A stretch of DNA of 45,499 nucleotides from a virus. Both the position numbers and the translations under genes were made by a program. The notes under the pieces were generated by a model. The model searched no databases. It was given only the letters and a program-made list of their open reading frames with translations, and was not told the origin of the DNA. Below, piece by piece: positions 22,024-31,455 of the stretch (position 1 is its first letter; each line of letters begins with the position of its first letter). Location: positions 1 through 45,499 of the IMG/VR virus record IMGVR_UViG_3300049489_000389; one strand, 5' to 3'.

Positions 22024-22305
22024 ATGGCGTTCGACCCCCTCACGCCCGCACCCCGACTGCCCGAGGACCTGACCGTGGTCCTCGGCTTCGGCCCGTCGGG
22101 ACCCGACGGGCTGGGGGCCATGCTCACGCAGTCCCCCGCGGGGGACGCGAACCATGTGTCTCTCGTCCAGAGCCGCACCCCGACCCTCTGGAACGGTCCC
22201 CAGACCCTTTCGCGGTCGGTCCATCAGCCCGTGGAATACCTCCACCCGACCCGTGCCGAGGCCGAAGCCGCAGCGTCCCTGACCATTGCCCTGACCGGGG
22301 ACTGA
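22024..22305 (+). CDS. Small protein before the large terminase, unknown
   Basis: The 93-residue protein starts at ATG 22024, two bases after the Ig-like gene, and ends 4 nt before the terminase ATG. It begins MAFDPLTPAPRLPEDLTVVLGFG, with a Gly/Pro-rich middle and a helical tail (TRAEAEAAASLTIALTG). It could be a virion or packaging accessory protein; the lack of an HTH argues against a typical small terminase. Confidence 0.55.
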   Translation: MAFDPLTPAPRLPEDLTVVLGFGPSGPDGLGAMLTQSPAGDANHVSLVQSRTPTLWNGPQTLSRSVHQPVEYLHPTRAEAEAAASLTIALTGD

Positions 22306-22309
22306 CCTC

Positions 22310-23869
22310 ATGCTTCCAGCCGAGCGCCGCAAGCAGCTTCTCCTGATCCGCCGGGCGATCCTCATGTCCCGGGAGAACCTGATCGACTATGCGCGCTACA
22401 TGCGGCCCGACCCGCAGGCCCCGTGGGACACCACCAAGTCCCTCTATGAGGTGCAGCCGCACCATGCCCTCGTGGCCCGGGAACTCGAAGCCCTCGAAAT
22501 GGGCCTCACCAAGCGCCTGATCCTGACCCTGCCGCCCCGGGCGGGCAAATCCCTTCTGGCGACCACGACCTTCATCCCGTGGTTCCTTGGCCGGAACCCC
22601 GATTGGTCCTCGATCATGGCCACCTACAACTCGACCTTCGCCGGGGACTTCGGGCGACAGGTTCGGGGCCTCTTGCAGGACCCGCGCAACGCGCAGGTCT
22701 TCCCGGGCATCCAGTTGGACCCCAAGTCCACTTCCGTCAACCGCATGAACACCACCAACGGCGGGCAGCTTACCTTCGTCGGGCGCGGCGGGTCCCTCAC
22801 GGGACGGGGCGGGCATCTTCTGGCAATCGACGACCCGATCAAGGACCGGAAAGAGGCCGACAGCCAGTTGATCCGCAACCAGATGTGGGAGTGGTTCACG
22901 CAGGTCTTCTCGACCCGGGCCATGATGGACGACGCGCGTTACCTTATCACAACCACCCGCTGGAACGCGGACGACATCGTGGGCCGGATCACCGACCCCA
23001 ACAACAGCTTCTACAACCACTCCGAGTTCCAGAAGTGGCGCGTCGTGAACATCCCGGCCTTCGCGGAAGAGAATGATCCCGTCGGGCGCAAGCCGGGCGA
23101 AGCCCTCTGGCCGAAGCGGTTCTCCGTCTCCTACCTTGCCGGCCTCCGGGACCAAGACGCACGGGGCTTCTCGGCGCTCTATCAGGGCAACCCGTCCCCC
23201 AGCACGGGCCTGTTCTTCTCGCCGTCCGACATCCGGGAATATCAGTCCATCCAGCAAATCCCGGAAGACAGCCGCTACTATGGGGCCAGCGACCACGCGA
23301 TCAGCACGATGCAATGGGCCGACAAGACCGTGCTTCTGGCCTTCTGCGTGGACCAGAACGACAACATCTGGATCAGGCCGGAAAGCCAGATTGCCAAGAT
23401 GACCTCCCCGACCCAGATCGAAGTCATGCTGGGCCTTATCAAGCGGTTCAAGCCCTTGTTCTGGTTTGCGGAAAAGGGCCACATCACCAAGTCCATCGGT
23501 CCCTTCCTCCGCAAGCGGATGCAGGAAGAGCGGGTCTTCACCAGCATCTTCGAACTTCAGCCCACGGGCGACAAGCAGGCCCGCGCGCAGTCCATCAAGG
23601 GCAAGATGGCGGCGGGGCAAGTCTACCTGCCGCAATGGGCGTCTTGGTATCCCGAGGTCAGGAACCAACTCCTGACCTTCCCGGCAGCGGCGCATGACGA
23701 CTTCGTGGACGCCCTGTCGATCATGGGTCTGGGACTGGCCCTGCAACGCGCCCCGTCCCACAAGACCGAGAAGGAAGTGGTCAAGCCGGGGACCTTCGGG
23801 TATCTCAAGGCGCAGTCTGACGCAGAACGCCGCCGGTCCCAACTCAGGACCGCATTGGAGGGCTGGTAA
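22310..23869 (+). CDS. terL: Terminase large subunit
   Basis: The 519-residue packaging motor has an N-terminal ATPase with Walker A PPRAGKS (75-81), Walker B LLAIDDP (D174-D175) and coupling motif LITTTRWN. The C-terminal nuclease has GASDHAIS (D328), FCVDQNDNIW, and AHDDFVDALSI with the late acidic ligands (about D464/D468). It cuts and pumps phage DNA into the prohead through the portal. It starts at ATG 22310 and ends by overlapping the portal ATG. The nearest relatives are terminases of P22-like and other podoviruses by motif style; I cannot assign the packaging type from sequence alone. Confidence 0.95.
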   Translation: MLPAERRKQLLLIRRAILMSRENLIDYARYMRPDPQAPWDTTKSLYEVQPHHALVARELEALEMGLTKRLILTLPPRAGKSLLATTTFIPWFLGRNPDWSSIMATYNSTFAGDFGRQVRGLLQDPRNAQVFPGIQLDPKSTSVNRMNTTNGGQLTFVGRGGSLTGRGGHLLAIDDPIKDRKEADSQLIRNQMWEWFTQVFSTRAMMDDARYLITTTRWNADDIVGRITDPNNSFYNHSEFQKWRVVNIPAFAEENDPVGRKPGEALWPKRFSVSYLAGLRDQDARGFSALYQGNPSPSTGLFFSPSDIREYQSIQQIPEDSRYYGASDHAISTMQWADKTVLLAFCVDQNDNIWIRPESQIAKMTSPTQIEVMLGLIKRFKPLFWFAEKGHITKSIGPFLRKRMQEERVFTSIFELQPTGDKQARAQSIKGKMAAGQVYLPQWASWYPEVRNQLLTFPAAAHDDFVDALSIMGLGLALQRAPSHKTEKEVVKPGTFGYLKAQSDAERRRSQLRTALEGW

Positions 23870-26082
23870 TGGAAGAGCAAACCTTCGCGCCGGGGATCAA
23901 TCCCGAGGACCCGCCGGTCCCCGATGAAGGCAGCGGCGTCAAGCGCGAGGAACCCGAAATCAGCGAGAGCCGCCGCAAGCTGGTGGCCCAATGGACGACC
24001 GAAATCAAGGCCGACAAGGAACACTGGAAGAAAGCCTTCGAGCAGATCAGGGACGACCAAGACTTCGCCCGGGGACGCCAGTGGTCGAAGTCTTGGGAAG
24101 ACGAACGCTACGTCGCCAACATCACCTTGCGGCACGTCCAGCAGCGCGTGGCCGCGCTCTATGCCCGCAACCCCCGGGCCGTCGCCAAGCGCCGCACCCG
24201 CATGATGAACACCGTCTGGGACGGGACCCTGAGCGGTGTGATGATGGCCATGCAGCAGCTTCAGCAGGCCAGCATGGTCCCCGGGATGCCCGTGGACCCG
24301 ACCGTGGTGCAGGGGCCGCTTGCGATCCTTCAGGAAGCCAAGCAGGCCGTCGAATACAAGGCGATGACGGACAAGTTCTCGCGGACCCTCGAACTGCTCT
24401 ACGACTACAACCTCGACGAACAGGCCCACTCCTTCAAAGCCATGATGAAGCTTGTCGTGCGCCGGGCGGTCACGGGCGGCGTCGGCTACGTCAAGCTGGG
24501 CTTCCAGAGGGTGATGCAGGCCCGTCCCGACAACACCACGGGCATCCCGGACATCACGGCCCAGCTTGCCAGCATCCAGCGCATTTCGTCGGACGTGGCC
24601 GACGGGACCCTGCCCAAGGACAACCCGCCTGAACTCGAACAACTCCGCCTTCAGCTTCAGTCGGTCTCCCAGCAGCAGGAGGCCGTGGTCCGCGAAGGTC
24701 TCCTGCTCGACTACCCGGAAAGCACCGCGATCCTGCCCGACCGCAAGACCCGGCAACTGAAGGAGTTTCTGGGGTCCGATCACGTCACGCAGGAATACAT
24801 GCTCTCCCCCGCCGAAATCCAAGAGATTTACGGCATCGACGTGTCCACCCGGGCCTATCGCGCCTACCGCGAGGGGACCACGACGGACCCCGGGAGCAGC
24901 CCCGTGCTGGCCGATCAGGGCATCTGGCCCGAGAACGCCAACACGTCCGACGAAGACCGCCTGACCCGGCTGGGCAAGGACATCTGCCTCGTGTGGGAGT
25001 GCTACGACCGCAAGAGCGGGCTGGTCTATGTCATTTGCGACGGCTACCCCGACTTCCTTCAGGAGCCTGCCGCGCCCGATGTCTGGACCGAGAACTTCTA
25101 CCCGTGGTTCCCGCTGGTCCTGAACGAGTGCGACCACCCCAGCCGGATTTTCCCGCCGTCGGATGTCTTCCTGATCCGGCATCAGCAGATGGAATACAAC
25201 CGCCTGCGGGAGGGCCTCCGGGAGCATCGCATCGCCAACCGTCCCGCGACCGTGGCCGGCGGCGGTCTCCTGTCCGAGAAGGACCGGGACACGATGCTGA
25301 ACCGGCCCGCGAACGCCCTGATCGAACTCGATGGTCTTCAGCCCGGGCAGAGCGTGGACCAGCTTCTCCAACCGTTCCGGCCCCCGGGCGTGGACCCCAA
25401 CCTCTACGAGGTGAACGGGGTCTTCGAGGACGTTCTCCGCACCGTGGGGACGCAGGAAGCCAACATGGGCGGGCTTTCGGGCGGGACCGCGACCGAGAGT
25501 TCCATCGCGGAAAGTTCCCGCATGTCGTCCCTCGCCTCGAACGTGGACGACCTCGACGACCTCCTGACCCGGCTGGCCCGCAACGCCGGGCAAATCCTCA
25601 TGGCAGAGGTCTCCGAAGAGACCGTGAAGGAGGTCATCGGTCCCGGGGCCGTCTGGCCCGAAATGTCCCGCATGGACCTCGCCAAGGAAATCCATCTGGA
25701 AATCGAAGCCGGTTCCGCCGGGCGTCCCAATCAGGCGCAAGAGGTCCAGAACTTCGAACGGCTGGCCCCGCTTCTCATGCAAATCCCGGGCATCAGCCCG
25801 GAACTCATGGCGAAGGAAGGCATCCGCCGTCTGGACGACAAGCTGGAACTGGAAGACCTCTACGACCCGAACCAGTTGAGCATCATGGCCATGAACCAGT
25901 TGGCCGGGCGCGGTGGCCCCGGGGGTCCCGGCGGTCCCGGCGCGGGGACCGGACCCGGTTCGGACCCGGCAGCGCAGGGGTCCCAAGGGGCTTCCAACGC
26001 GCCGCAACCGTCGGGCGGTCCCGCCGGAGCGTCCACGCAGGGGACCAACGTCGGTCCCCCTCCCGGGATGGTCCCCATGTAA
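23869..26082 (+). CDS. Portal protein
   Basis: The 737-residue protein overlaps the terminase stop (TAATG). Its charged N-terminus (ESRRKLVAQWTTEIKADKEHWKKAFEQIRDDQDFARGRQW) is followed by VANITLRHVQQRVAALYARNP, typical of large podoviral portals. A long central region has QQMEYNRLREGLREHRIANRP, and a Gly/Pro-rich C-terminal tail ends the protein. It would form the dodecameric DNA channel at the capsid vertex and bind the terminase and the adaptor. The size is that of P22/N4-type portals. Confidence 0.92.
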   Translation: MEEQTFAPGINPEDPPVPDEGSGVKREEPEISESRRKLVAQWTTEIKADKEHWKKAFEQIRDDQDFARGRQWSKSWEDERYVANITLRHVQQRVAALYARNPRAVAKRRTRMMNTVWDGTLSGVMMAMQQLQQASMVPGMPVDPTVVQGPLAILQEAKQAVEYKAMTDKFSRTLELLYDYNLDEQAHSFKAMMKLVVRRAVTGGVGYVKLGFQRVMQARPDNTTGIPDITAQLASIQRISSDVADGTLPKDNPPELEQLRLQLQSVSQQQEAVVREGLLLDYPESTAILPDRKTRQLKEFLGSDHVTQEYMLSPAEIQEIYGIDVSTRAYRAYREGTTTDPGSSPVLADQGIWPENANTSDEDRLTRLGKDICLVWECYDRKSGLVYVICDGYPDFLQEPAAPDVWTENFYPWFPLVLNECDHPSRIFPPSDVFLIRHQQMEYNRLREGLREHRIANRPATVAGGGLLSEKDRDTMLNRPANALIELDGLQPGQSVDQLLQPFRPPGVDPNLYEVNGVFEDVLRTVGTQEANMGGLSGGTATESSIAESSRMSSLASNVDDLDDLLTRLARNAGQILMAEVSEETVKEVIGPGAVWPEMSRMDLAKEIHLEIEAGSAGRPNQAQEVQNFERLAPLLMQIPGISPELMAKEGIRRLDDKLELEDLYDPNQLSIMAMNQLAGRGGPGGPGGPGAGTGPGSDPAAQGSQGASNAPQPSGGPAGASTQGTNVGPPPGMVPM

Positions 26083-26087
26083 AACCC

Positions 26088-26116
26088 TTGTCCGGGGGCC
26101 AGTCCCCGGTTACAGT
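26088..26116 (+). promoter_or_regulatory. Putative sigma70-type promoter for scaffold and capsid genes
   Basis: TTGTCC (26088-26093), a 17-nt spacer and TACAGT (26111-26116) lie between the portal stop and the scaffold start. The spacer contains a short inverted repeat (CCGGGG ... CCCCGG). High expression of capsid genes makes an internal promoter plausible. Confidence 0.5.
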
Positions 26117-26158
26117 CCGCGACATTCGACGTAAAAACAGAGAGGCACCGTCACCCTC

Positions 26159-27235
26159 ATGGCGCAAGACCAAGCCAACCCGGCTACTGCCGCCGACCAG
26201 ACCAACCCCGGGACCCCCGGGGATCAAGGCGTAATTGCGACCTCGCCCGCCGCTGACCAGACCCCTTCGGACGTAAAGACGCCTGCCGAGCCGACCTCCA
26301 TGCTGGAAGCCGTGCAGCAGGCGTTGGGGACCCCGCCCGCCCCCGACGAGAGCGAGACCGCAGAAGGTATCCCGGCGGCGGAGACGCAGCCCACGGTCCC
26401 GGCTGACGGAAAAGCGAAAAGCACGGCTGAAGGTGACGAAGGCGGCGAATTCGACCCGGCCTTTCTCCGCGAGGACCCCACCCCTGAAGAGTTGGGGAAA
26501 TACTCTCGGAAGGCCAACGCCCGCATCCGCGATCTGGTGGAGCAGCGCAACAGCGCCACCCAGCAGGCGCAGGCGGTCGCGCCGATCCTGAACTTCCTGC
26601 GGGAGAACGACATCCCGCAGCAGGACCTTGATGTCATCCTCAACCTCACGGCCCAGCTTCGGCACGGGAACTTCGCCGGGTTTCTCGAAGGGGTTCGCCC
26701 CTATGTGGAACTCGCGCGCCAGTATACCGGCCAAATCCTTCCCCCCGACCTGCAAAAGCAGGTCAAGGAGGGCTACGTCAGCCCCGAAATCGCTCGGGAA
26801 CTGGCGCAGCGCCGGGCCAATGCTCAGGTCATGCAGTCCCGCCAGCAAGCGGACACGCAAAGGACCCAGCAGGAGGTCACCCAGCTTCGTGCCAACGCCA
26901 TCCGCCAATCGGTCACTCAGTGGGAAGAGCAGACCCGCGCGCAAGACCCCGACTACGGTCTCAAGGCCGACCTCGTTCGTCGAACGGCGCAAGCCTTGAT
27001 GCAGGAACATGGCGTCCCGCAGACCCCGCAACAGGCCCTCTCCTACGTCGTCAAGGCGTATCAGGAGGTCAATGAGCAGGCGAAGCGGTTCCGTCCCGCA
27101 CCCAAGGCAACTGCCGCCGTCCCGTCGTCAACGTCTTCGGCCAGAGGAAACTCGGCCCCCGCCTCGGAAGCGAACTCGATGTTCGAGGCTGCGATGAACG
27201 GGCTTGCAGCCCACCGCAACGGGGCCATCAGGTAG
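26159..27235 (+). CDS. Scaffolding protein
   Basis: The 358-residue protein sits between portal and major capsid genes, the usual position of the scaffold. It has a disordered Ala/Pro/Thr/Asp-rich N-terminus (about 1-90), a Glu/Arg/Gln-rich helical core (YSRKANARIRDLVEQRNSATQQAQAV...; QVMQSRQQADTQRTQQEVTQLR), and a short C-terminus. It would template prohead assembly and then leave or be degraded. The start ATG 26159 follows AGAGAGG at a somewhat long spacing. Confidence 0.82.
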   Translation: MAQDQANPATAADQTNPGTPGDQGVIATSPAADQTPSDVKTPAEPTSMLEAVQQALGTPPAPDESETAEGIPAAETQPTVPADGKAKSTAEGDEGGEFDPAFLREDPTPEELGKYSRKANARIRDLVEQRNSATQQAQAVAPILNFLRENDIPQQDLDVILNLTAQLRHGNFAGFLEGVRPYVELARQYTGQILPPDLQKQVKEGYVSPEIARELAQRRANAQVMQSRQQADTQRTQQEVTQLRANAIRQSVTQWEEQTRAQDPDYGLKADLVRRTAQALMQEHGVPQTPQQALSYVVKAYQEVNEQAKRFRPAPKATAAVPSSTSSARGNSAPASEANSMFEAAMNGLAAHRNGAIR

Positions 27236-27249
27236 CGGAGACCTAGACT

Positions 27250-28299
27250 ATGGCTTTCACCCCCGGCGAACTGGCCAGCATCGCCAACGCGGCGCTGGAC
27301 TACTTCTTCGAGAAAGGGACTGCCTTCAAGCAGTCCATCGAAACCAAGCCGCTGATCGCGGCCATGGAACGCAACGCCAAGACCTTCTCTGGCGGTAAGG
27401 GCGACATTTCCATCGGGATCAAGGGCAACTACGGCGCGGGCGGGGTGGATGACACCCTCACGGGCTACACCCACAACGACAAGGTGAAGTTCTACACCCC
27501 GGCCAACATCCAGCGGGCGAAATACCCGTGGCGCGAGACCCACATCGGTCTGACGCTGACCAACACCGAACTGAAGATCGACGGTCTGTCCCTCGTGAAC
27601 ACCTCGCAAGGGATGAACACGACCGGCCACTCGGGCCGGGAAATGCACGTCCTTGTCGGCCTTCTGAACGACAAGATCGAAGACCTCGGTGAGCAGTATC
27701 TCCGGGGCCTGAATGACATGCTCTGGGGCGACGGGACCGCCGACGCTCTCGGCTTTGCCGGCATCCAGAGCATCGTGACCGACACTCCGGCCACGGGGAC
27801 CGTCGGCGGCATCGACCGCGCGGTCGATGTCTGGTGGCGCAACCGTGTCCGTCTGGGCATCGCTTCGTCCCCGGCCAACGGTGGTGTTCTGGCGCAGGCG
27901 CTTCAGAACGAGCATCGCCAGCTTGTCCGCTTCGGCGGCGCTCCGAACCTGTTCCTCGCGGGTTCCGACTTCATCAACGCGCTTGAAGTCGAAATGCGGG
28001 CGAACGGCTACTACTCGGACAGCGGCTTCACGGGCGGCGGCGACATGGGTGTCGGCAACCTCCGCATCCGGGGGACCACGATCCAGTATGACCCGTGGCT
28101 CGACAACAACGGGAAGTCGAAATACGGCTACTGGCTCGACACCAACCGCATCTTCCTGATGAAGATGCAGGGCGAGTGGCGGCGTCAGCACGACCCCGCG
28201 CGGCCCTACGACCAGTTCGTTCTCCACCGTTCGATCACCTCGACCGGGCAGGTGGTGACGAACCAGTGCAACTCGTCTGGCGTCTACTCCATCGCCTGA
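27250..28299 (+). CDS. Major capsid protein
   Basis: The 349-residue protein (MAFTPGELASIANAALDYFFEKGTAFKQSIETKPLIAAMERNAKTF...) follows the scaffold gene and has features of the N4/P22-group HK97-fold capsid proteins: early KTFSGGKGDISIGIKGNYGAG, a central YLRGLNDMLWGDGTADALGFAGI, and late QYDPWLDNNGKSKYGYWLDTNRIFL. Length and position fit. A strong hairpin follows 4 nt after its stop, as often seen after highly expressed capsid genes. Confidence 0.92.
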   Translation: MAFTPGELASIANAALDYFFEKGTAFKQSIETKPLIAAMERNAKTFSGGKGDISIGIKGNYGAGGVDDTLTGYTHNDKVKFYTPANIQRAKYPWRETHIGLTLTNTELKIDGLSLVNTSQGMNTTGHSGREMHVLVGLLNDKIEDLGEQYLRGLNDMLWGDGTADALGFAGIQSIVTDTPATGTVGGIDRAVDVWWRNRVRLGIASSPANGGVLAQALQNEHRQLVRFGGAPNLFLAGSDFINALEVEMRANGYYSDSGFTGGGDMGVGNLRIRGTTIQYDPWLDNNGKSKYGYWLDTNRIFLMKMQGEWRRQHDPARPYDQFVLHRSITSTGQVVTNQCNSSGVYSIA

Positions 28300-28302
28300 T
28301 CC

Positions 28303-28326
28303 GGCGGGGGCGGGGAAGCCCCCGCC
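28303..28326 (+). terminator. Hairpin after the major capsid gene
   Basis: A perfect 9-bp stem (GGCGGGGGC, arms 28303-28311 and 28318-28326, loop GGGGAA) lies between the capsid stop and the next ATG. It lacks a T-run, so it is probably a partial terminator or an mRNA stabiliser adjusting capsid expression. Confidence 0.6.
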
Positions 28327-28347
28327 CTCACCCACGAAAGGAAGACC

Positions 28348-28755
28348 ATGCAAAAGCAGGACCTCTGCACCGCGAACATCAGGATCAACGAATACACGGT
28401 GGTCCATCGCAGCCCCGAAAACCCCGTCTCCTACGCGGAAATCGAATACCTGCGCTTCGTGCTGGGCGAGAACGCCATCACCGACCTCGTGGTGGTCCGC
28501 AGCGAAGAGACCACGAACAACGACGTGCTTCAGGCGCTCCGCCTCAAGTTCACCCCCGGGCGTGTCGCGGAAGCTTTCCCGGGGACCCGTCCCCGTCTTC
28601 CGCTGGAAGCCCCGGGCGACGTGCCCCGCATGAACGCCGCCCGCGAACCCGAGACCCCCGCCAAGCCCAAGCCCTCGGGCAAGAAAGCTTCGGTTCTCGA
28701 CCCCGAAACCGAACCTGCGCCCATGGCCGACATCTTCGACAAGGGAGCCGCCTGA
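28348..28755 (+). CDS. Small virion protein after the capsid gene, unknown
   Basis: The 135-residue protein starts at ATG 28348 after AAAGGAAG. The N-terminal half is an ordered alpha-beta region (NIRINEYTVVHRSPENPVSYAEIEYLRFVLGENAITDLVVVRS) and the C-terminal half is Pro/Lys/Glu-rich and likely disordered. Its place between capsid and adaptor suggests a head-completion or decoration protein. The next gene overlaps its stop (TGATG). Confidence 0.65.
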   Translation: MQKQDLCTANIRINEYTVVHRSPENPVSYAEIEYLRFVLGENAITDLVVVRSEETTNNDVLQALRLKFTPGRVAEAFPGTRPRLPLEAPGDVPRMNAAREPETPAKPKPSGKKASVLDPETEPAPMADIFDKGAA

Positions 28756-29456
28756 TGGGTAGCCTGCTTCTGTCCGAAATGGTTCTCGACCTGCGGGCCG
28801 AAGCAGGCCACTCCCTCATGCTTGGTCAGGGGACCAACATGGAGGACACCCTGAAATACTACCTGCGGCGAACCCAGCGCGAACTCTACGCGGGCTTCGA
28901 CTGGCCGCAGTTCATGGCTTACGAGACCATCGCGGTCCCCGCCGGGACCCGGCTTCTCCCCAGCTTCATCAACATCGACAACGAGCAGATCAACACGCTC
29001 TGGACCCGCTCGGGGTCCAGTTGGGTCGCCCTGACCTTCGGCATCGACCCGGTGGACTTCTCGGCCTTCAACTCGGACGACGGGGCGCGGTCCAACCCGA
29101 TCCGGCGCTACCGCTACGACCCCCTGAACGCGGCGCTGGAAATCTGGCCGATCCCGAACAACGACACTGAAGTCATGGGGTTGGGCCAGATCAAGCTTCC
29201 CCCGCTGGTGGACGACAACGACAGGAGCCTTCTCGACGGGCAGATGATCGTGATGTTCGCGGCTGCGAACATCCTCGCCCGGCAGAAGAGCGAAGACGCC
29301 AGCCTCGTCCTCGGGAAGGCACAATCCTATCTGGTCGCCCTTCAGAAGCAGAACGGGTCCCAGAAGCGCGTGGCGCAGTCTATGGCGTGGTCCACGGGCG
29401 GGCGCAGGCCCCGCCCGGGTCTGGATTACATTCCCCCGTCCACCCCGAGGCCCTGA
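28755..29456 (+). CDS. Head-tail adaptor (P22 gp4 / T7 gp11-like)
   Basis: The 233-residue protein has the pattern of podoviral adaptors: an N-terminal helical bundle (LLLSEMVLDLRAEAGHSLMLGQGTNMEDTLKYYLRRTQRELYAGFDWP), the beta-rich middle (TWTRSG ... RRYRYDPLNAALEIWPIP), and a late helix (LLDGQMIVMFAAANILARQKSEDASL). It would dock under the portal and connect it to the nozzle made by the next gene. The overlap TGATG with the upstream gene supports the start. Confidence 0.8.
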   Translation: MGSLLLSEMVLDLRAEAGHSLMLGQGTNMEDTLKYYLRRTQRELYAGFDWPQFMAYETIAVPAGTRLLPSFINIDNEQINTLWTRSGSSWVALTFGIDPVDFSAFNSDDGARSNPIRRYRYDPLNAALEIWPIPNNDTEVMGLGQIKLPPLVDDNDRSLLDGQMIVMFAAANILARQKSEDASLVLGKAQSYLVALQKQNGSQKRVAQSMAWSTGGRRPRPGLDYIPPSTPRP

Positions 29457-29459
29457 GCC

Positions 29460-30875
29460 ATGCCGCTTTTCGTGACGCAGGACTTCAAGGCGGGCATCGA
29501 CACGCGCAAGAACCCGCTGACGGCCCCCGCGGGGACCCTGCGGCAACTCCTGAACTGTCACATCACGCCGGGGGGCGAAATCGAGAAGCGGCTGGCCTTC
29601 GTCGAAGCCTTCTCGGTCGCCGGGACCTTGGCCAAGAGCCTCATGCGGGTCGGCCCGATCATCTACGTCGTGGTCTCGGGGACCGCGCCCGCAGACCAGC
29701 TTTTCGGAAGCCTGACCCTGCGCTTCATCACCGCGACGGGCGTCACGGGCGAACTTCTGGATTGGGATGTCTTCGACGGGCGGCTCTACTTCACGACCAT
29801 CGACGGGACCACCGTCAAGCACTGGTATCAGACCGCCGTCGGGGCCAAGACCACCGCCGAAGTCGCGGACGGCAAAGGTCGCTTCGTGCGGACCTACCAG
29901 TCGAAGATGTATTCCTGTTCCGGTCCCAACATCTACTTCTCGACGGTCGGGAACCCCGCCAACTGGACCAACACCGCCGAAGGCGCGGGCTTCGTGAACG
30001 CGGCCACCAACGACGCCGAAGCCGTGGACCTTCAGGGCATCGAAGTCTACTACGACAAGCTGGCGTTCTTCTCGTCCCGAGCCATCCAGATTTGGTCCAT
30101 GGACCCCGACCCGGAACTGAACCGGCAGGAGCAGACCATCCGGTCCATCGGGGTCGCGGGACGTGCCACGCCGCGCCAGTATGGCGCGGGCGACGTGCTG
30201 TTCCTGTCCCCGTCGGGCATCCGGTCCCTGCAAGCCCGGGACAGTTCGAACGCGGCCAGCGTCTCCGATGTGGGGTCCTCCATCGACTTCGACATCCAGC
30301 GCAAGATCGCCAGCAGCACCGACGCCGTGCTGACCGGGACCCGGACGGTCCTCGAAGACCTGACCGGGCGCTTCTGGATGATGTTCCAAGACGAAATCTG
30401 GGTCCTGTCCCTCTTCCCCGGTCCCCAAGTCTCGGCATGGTCCCGCTACGCCCCGACCCACTCGGGGGACGTGAAGTTCACCCCGGTCGAACTCACCGAC
30501 AGCGCGGGCTACATCTGCGTCCGGGCCTCGAACGACAAGATTTACGTTCTGGGCGGGCAGAACCGCGAGACCTATGACGCCTGCACGGCAGAGGTCCAGA
30601 CCCCCTATCTGGACCTCGGCAGACCGATCACTTGGAAGCAGCTTCGCGCCCTCGACACGGCCCTGAAAGGCGTCTGGTCGGTCGAAGCGTCCTTCGACCC
30701 CGACAATGTGATGTGGGAGCAGATCGCGGTCCTCACCAAGTCCACCTACAACGACCAGTCGGTCCCCATGCAGGGGGTGACCCCGTGCGTTTCCCTTCGT
30801 CTGAAGACCAGTTCCGCCGAGCGCGCCGCACTCGCAAACCTCGCCATCCACTACGCCTTGTCGAAAGAGGACTGA
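29460..30875 (+). CDS. Tail nozzle / stabilisation protein (P22 gp10 / T7 gp12-like)
   Basis: The 471-residue beta-rich protein begins MPLFVTQDFKAGIDTRKNPLTAPAGTLRQLLNCHITPGGEIEKRLAF, the usual N-terminal pattern of nozzle proteins (start of a beta-propeller with N-x-x-x-x-x-G-G-x-x-x-K-R). Blade-like repeats follow (VTGELLDWDVFDGRLYFTTIDGTTV; NIYFSTVGNPANW; KLAFFSSRAIQIW; VLFLSPSGIRSL). It closes the tail below the adaptor. Together these two genes support a podovirus morphology. Confidence 0.8.
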   Translation: MPLFVTQDFKAGIDTRKNPLTAPAGTLRQLLNCHITPGGEIEKRLAFVEAFSVAGTLAKSLMRVGPIIYVVVSGTAPADQLFGSLTLRFITATGVTGELLDWDVFDGRLYFTTIDGTTVKHWYQTAVGAKTTAEVADGKGRFVRTYQSKMYSCSGPNIYFSTVGNPANWTNTAEGAGFVNAATNDAEAVDLQGIEVYYDKLAFFSSRAIQIWSMDPDPELNRQEQTIRSIGVAGRATPRQYGAGDVLFLSPSGIRSLQARDSSNAASVSDVGSSIDFDIQRKIASSTDAVLTGTRTVLEDLTGRFWMMFQDEIWVLSLFPGPQVSAWSRYAPTHSGDVKFTPVELTDSAGYICVRASNDKIYVLGGQNRETYDACTAEVQTPYLDLGRPITWKQLRALDTALKGVWSVEASFDPDNVMWEQIAVLTKSTYNDQSVPMQGVTPCVSLRLKTSSAERAALANLAIHYALSKED

Positions 30876-30934
30876 GCGTCTATTCTGCGCGCAAGCTTGG
30901 TCCCGGGAGTTCGGCGTCCCGTCAGGAGAGACCC

Positions 30935-31453
30935 ATGAACCAAGCCCTCGAAATCCCCCAGACCGCTGTCGAACCCGCGCAGGAGACCGAAGTCTTTCGG
31001 CACATGCGCGAAGACGACATCCCGGCGCTGGTGGCCCTCGGGCAGCAGTTCTTCGATGAAAGCGAGTTCCCCAGCTTCTCGACTTTCAGCCCGGAGAACT
31101 TCGAGCGCCTTTTGCGCGCCACCGTGGGCCACCCGCAGTTCAACACCCTGATCTTCGCCCCCGAGGGGACCCCGGAGGGGTTCCTGTCCTTCCAGCTTGA
31201 GACGGCCTACACCGTCGAGCCTCTGGCGCTGGGCTTCCTCTTCTACGTCAGTCCCGCTTACCGGAAGTCCCCGGCGGGCCGCATCCTTCAGGGCATGGCG
31301 CTTGCCCAAGCGAAAGACTGCGGGGCCGTGGCCTTCTACGGCGGCGTCATGTCGGGCATCGAAAGCGCCGAGAAAACCATGCCGAACCTCTACCGCAAAC
31401 TCGGGTTCGAAGAACTCTGGTGGGGCCGTCGCATCTTGACCAAGGAGACCTGA
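30935..31453 (+). CDS. GNAT family acetyltransferase in the virion operon
   Basis: The 172-residue protein has the GNAT fold pattern: EVFRHMREDDIPALVALGQQFFDESEF at the start, LIFAPEGTPEGFLSFQL, LALGFLFYVSPAYRKSPAGRILQGM (acetyl-CoA pyrophosphate loop region, with R-K-S-P-A-G-R replacing the usual R-x-x-G-x-G/A), and a late YRKLGFEELWWGRR. It starts at ATG 30935 after CAGGAGAG. GNAT genes at this position are known in other podoviruses; the substrate is unknown. It may modify a virion or host protein. Confidence 0.78.
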   Translation: MNQALEIPQTAVEPAQETEVFRHMREDDIPALVALGQQFFDESEFPSFSTFSPENFERLLRATVGHPQFNTLIFAPEGTPEGFLSFQLETAYTVEPLALGFLFYVSPAYRKSPAGRILQGMALAQAKDCGAVAFYGGVMSGIESAEKTMPNLYRKLGFEELWWGRRILTKET

Positions 31454-31455
31454 CC

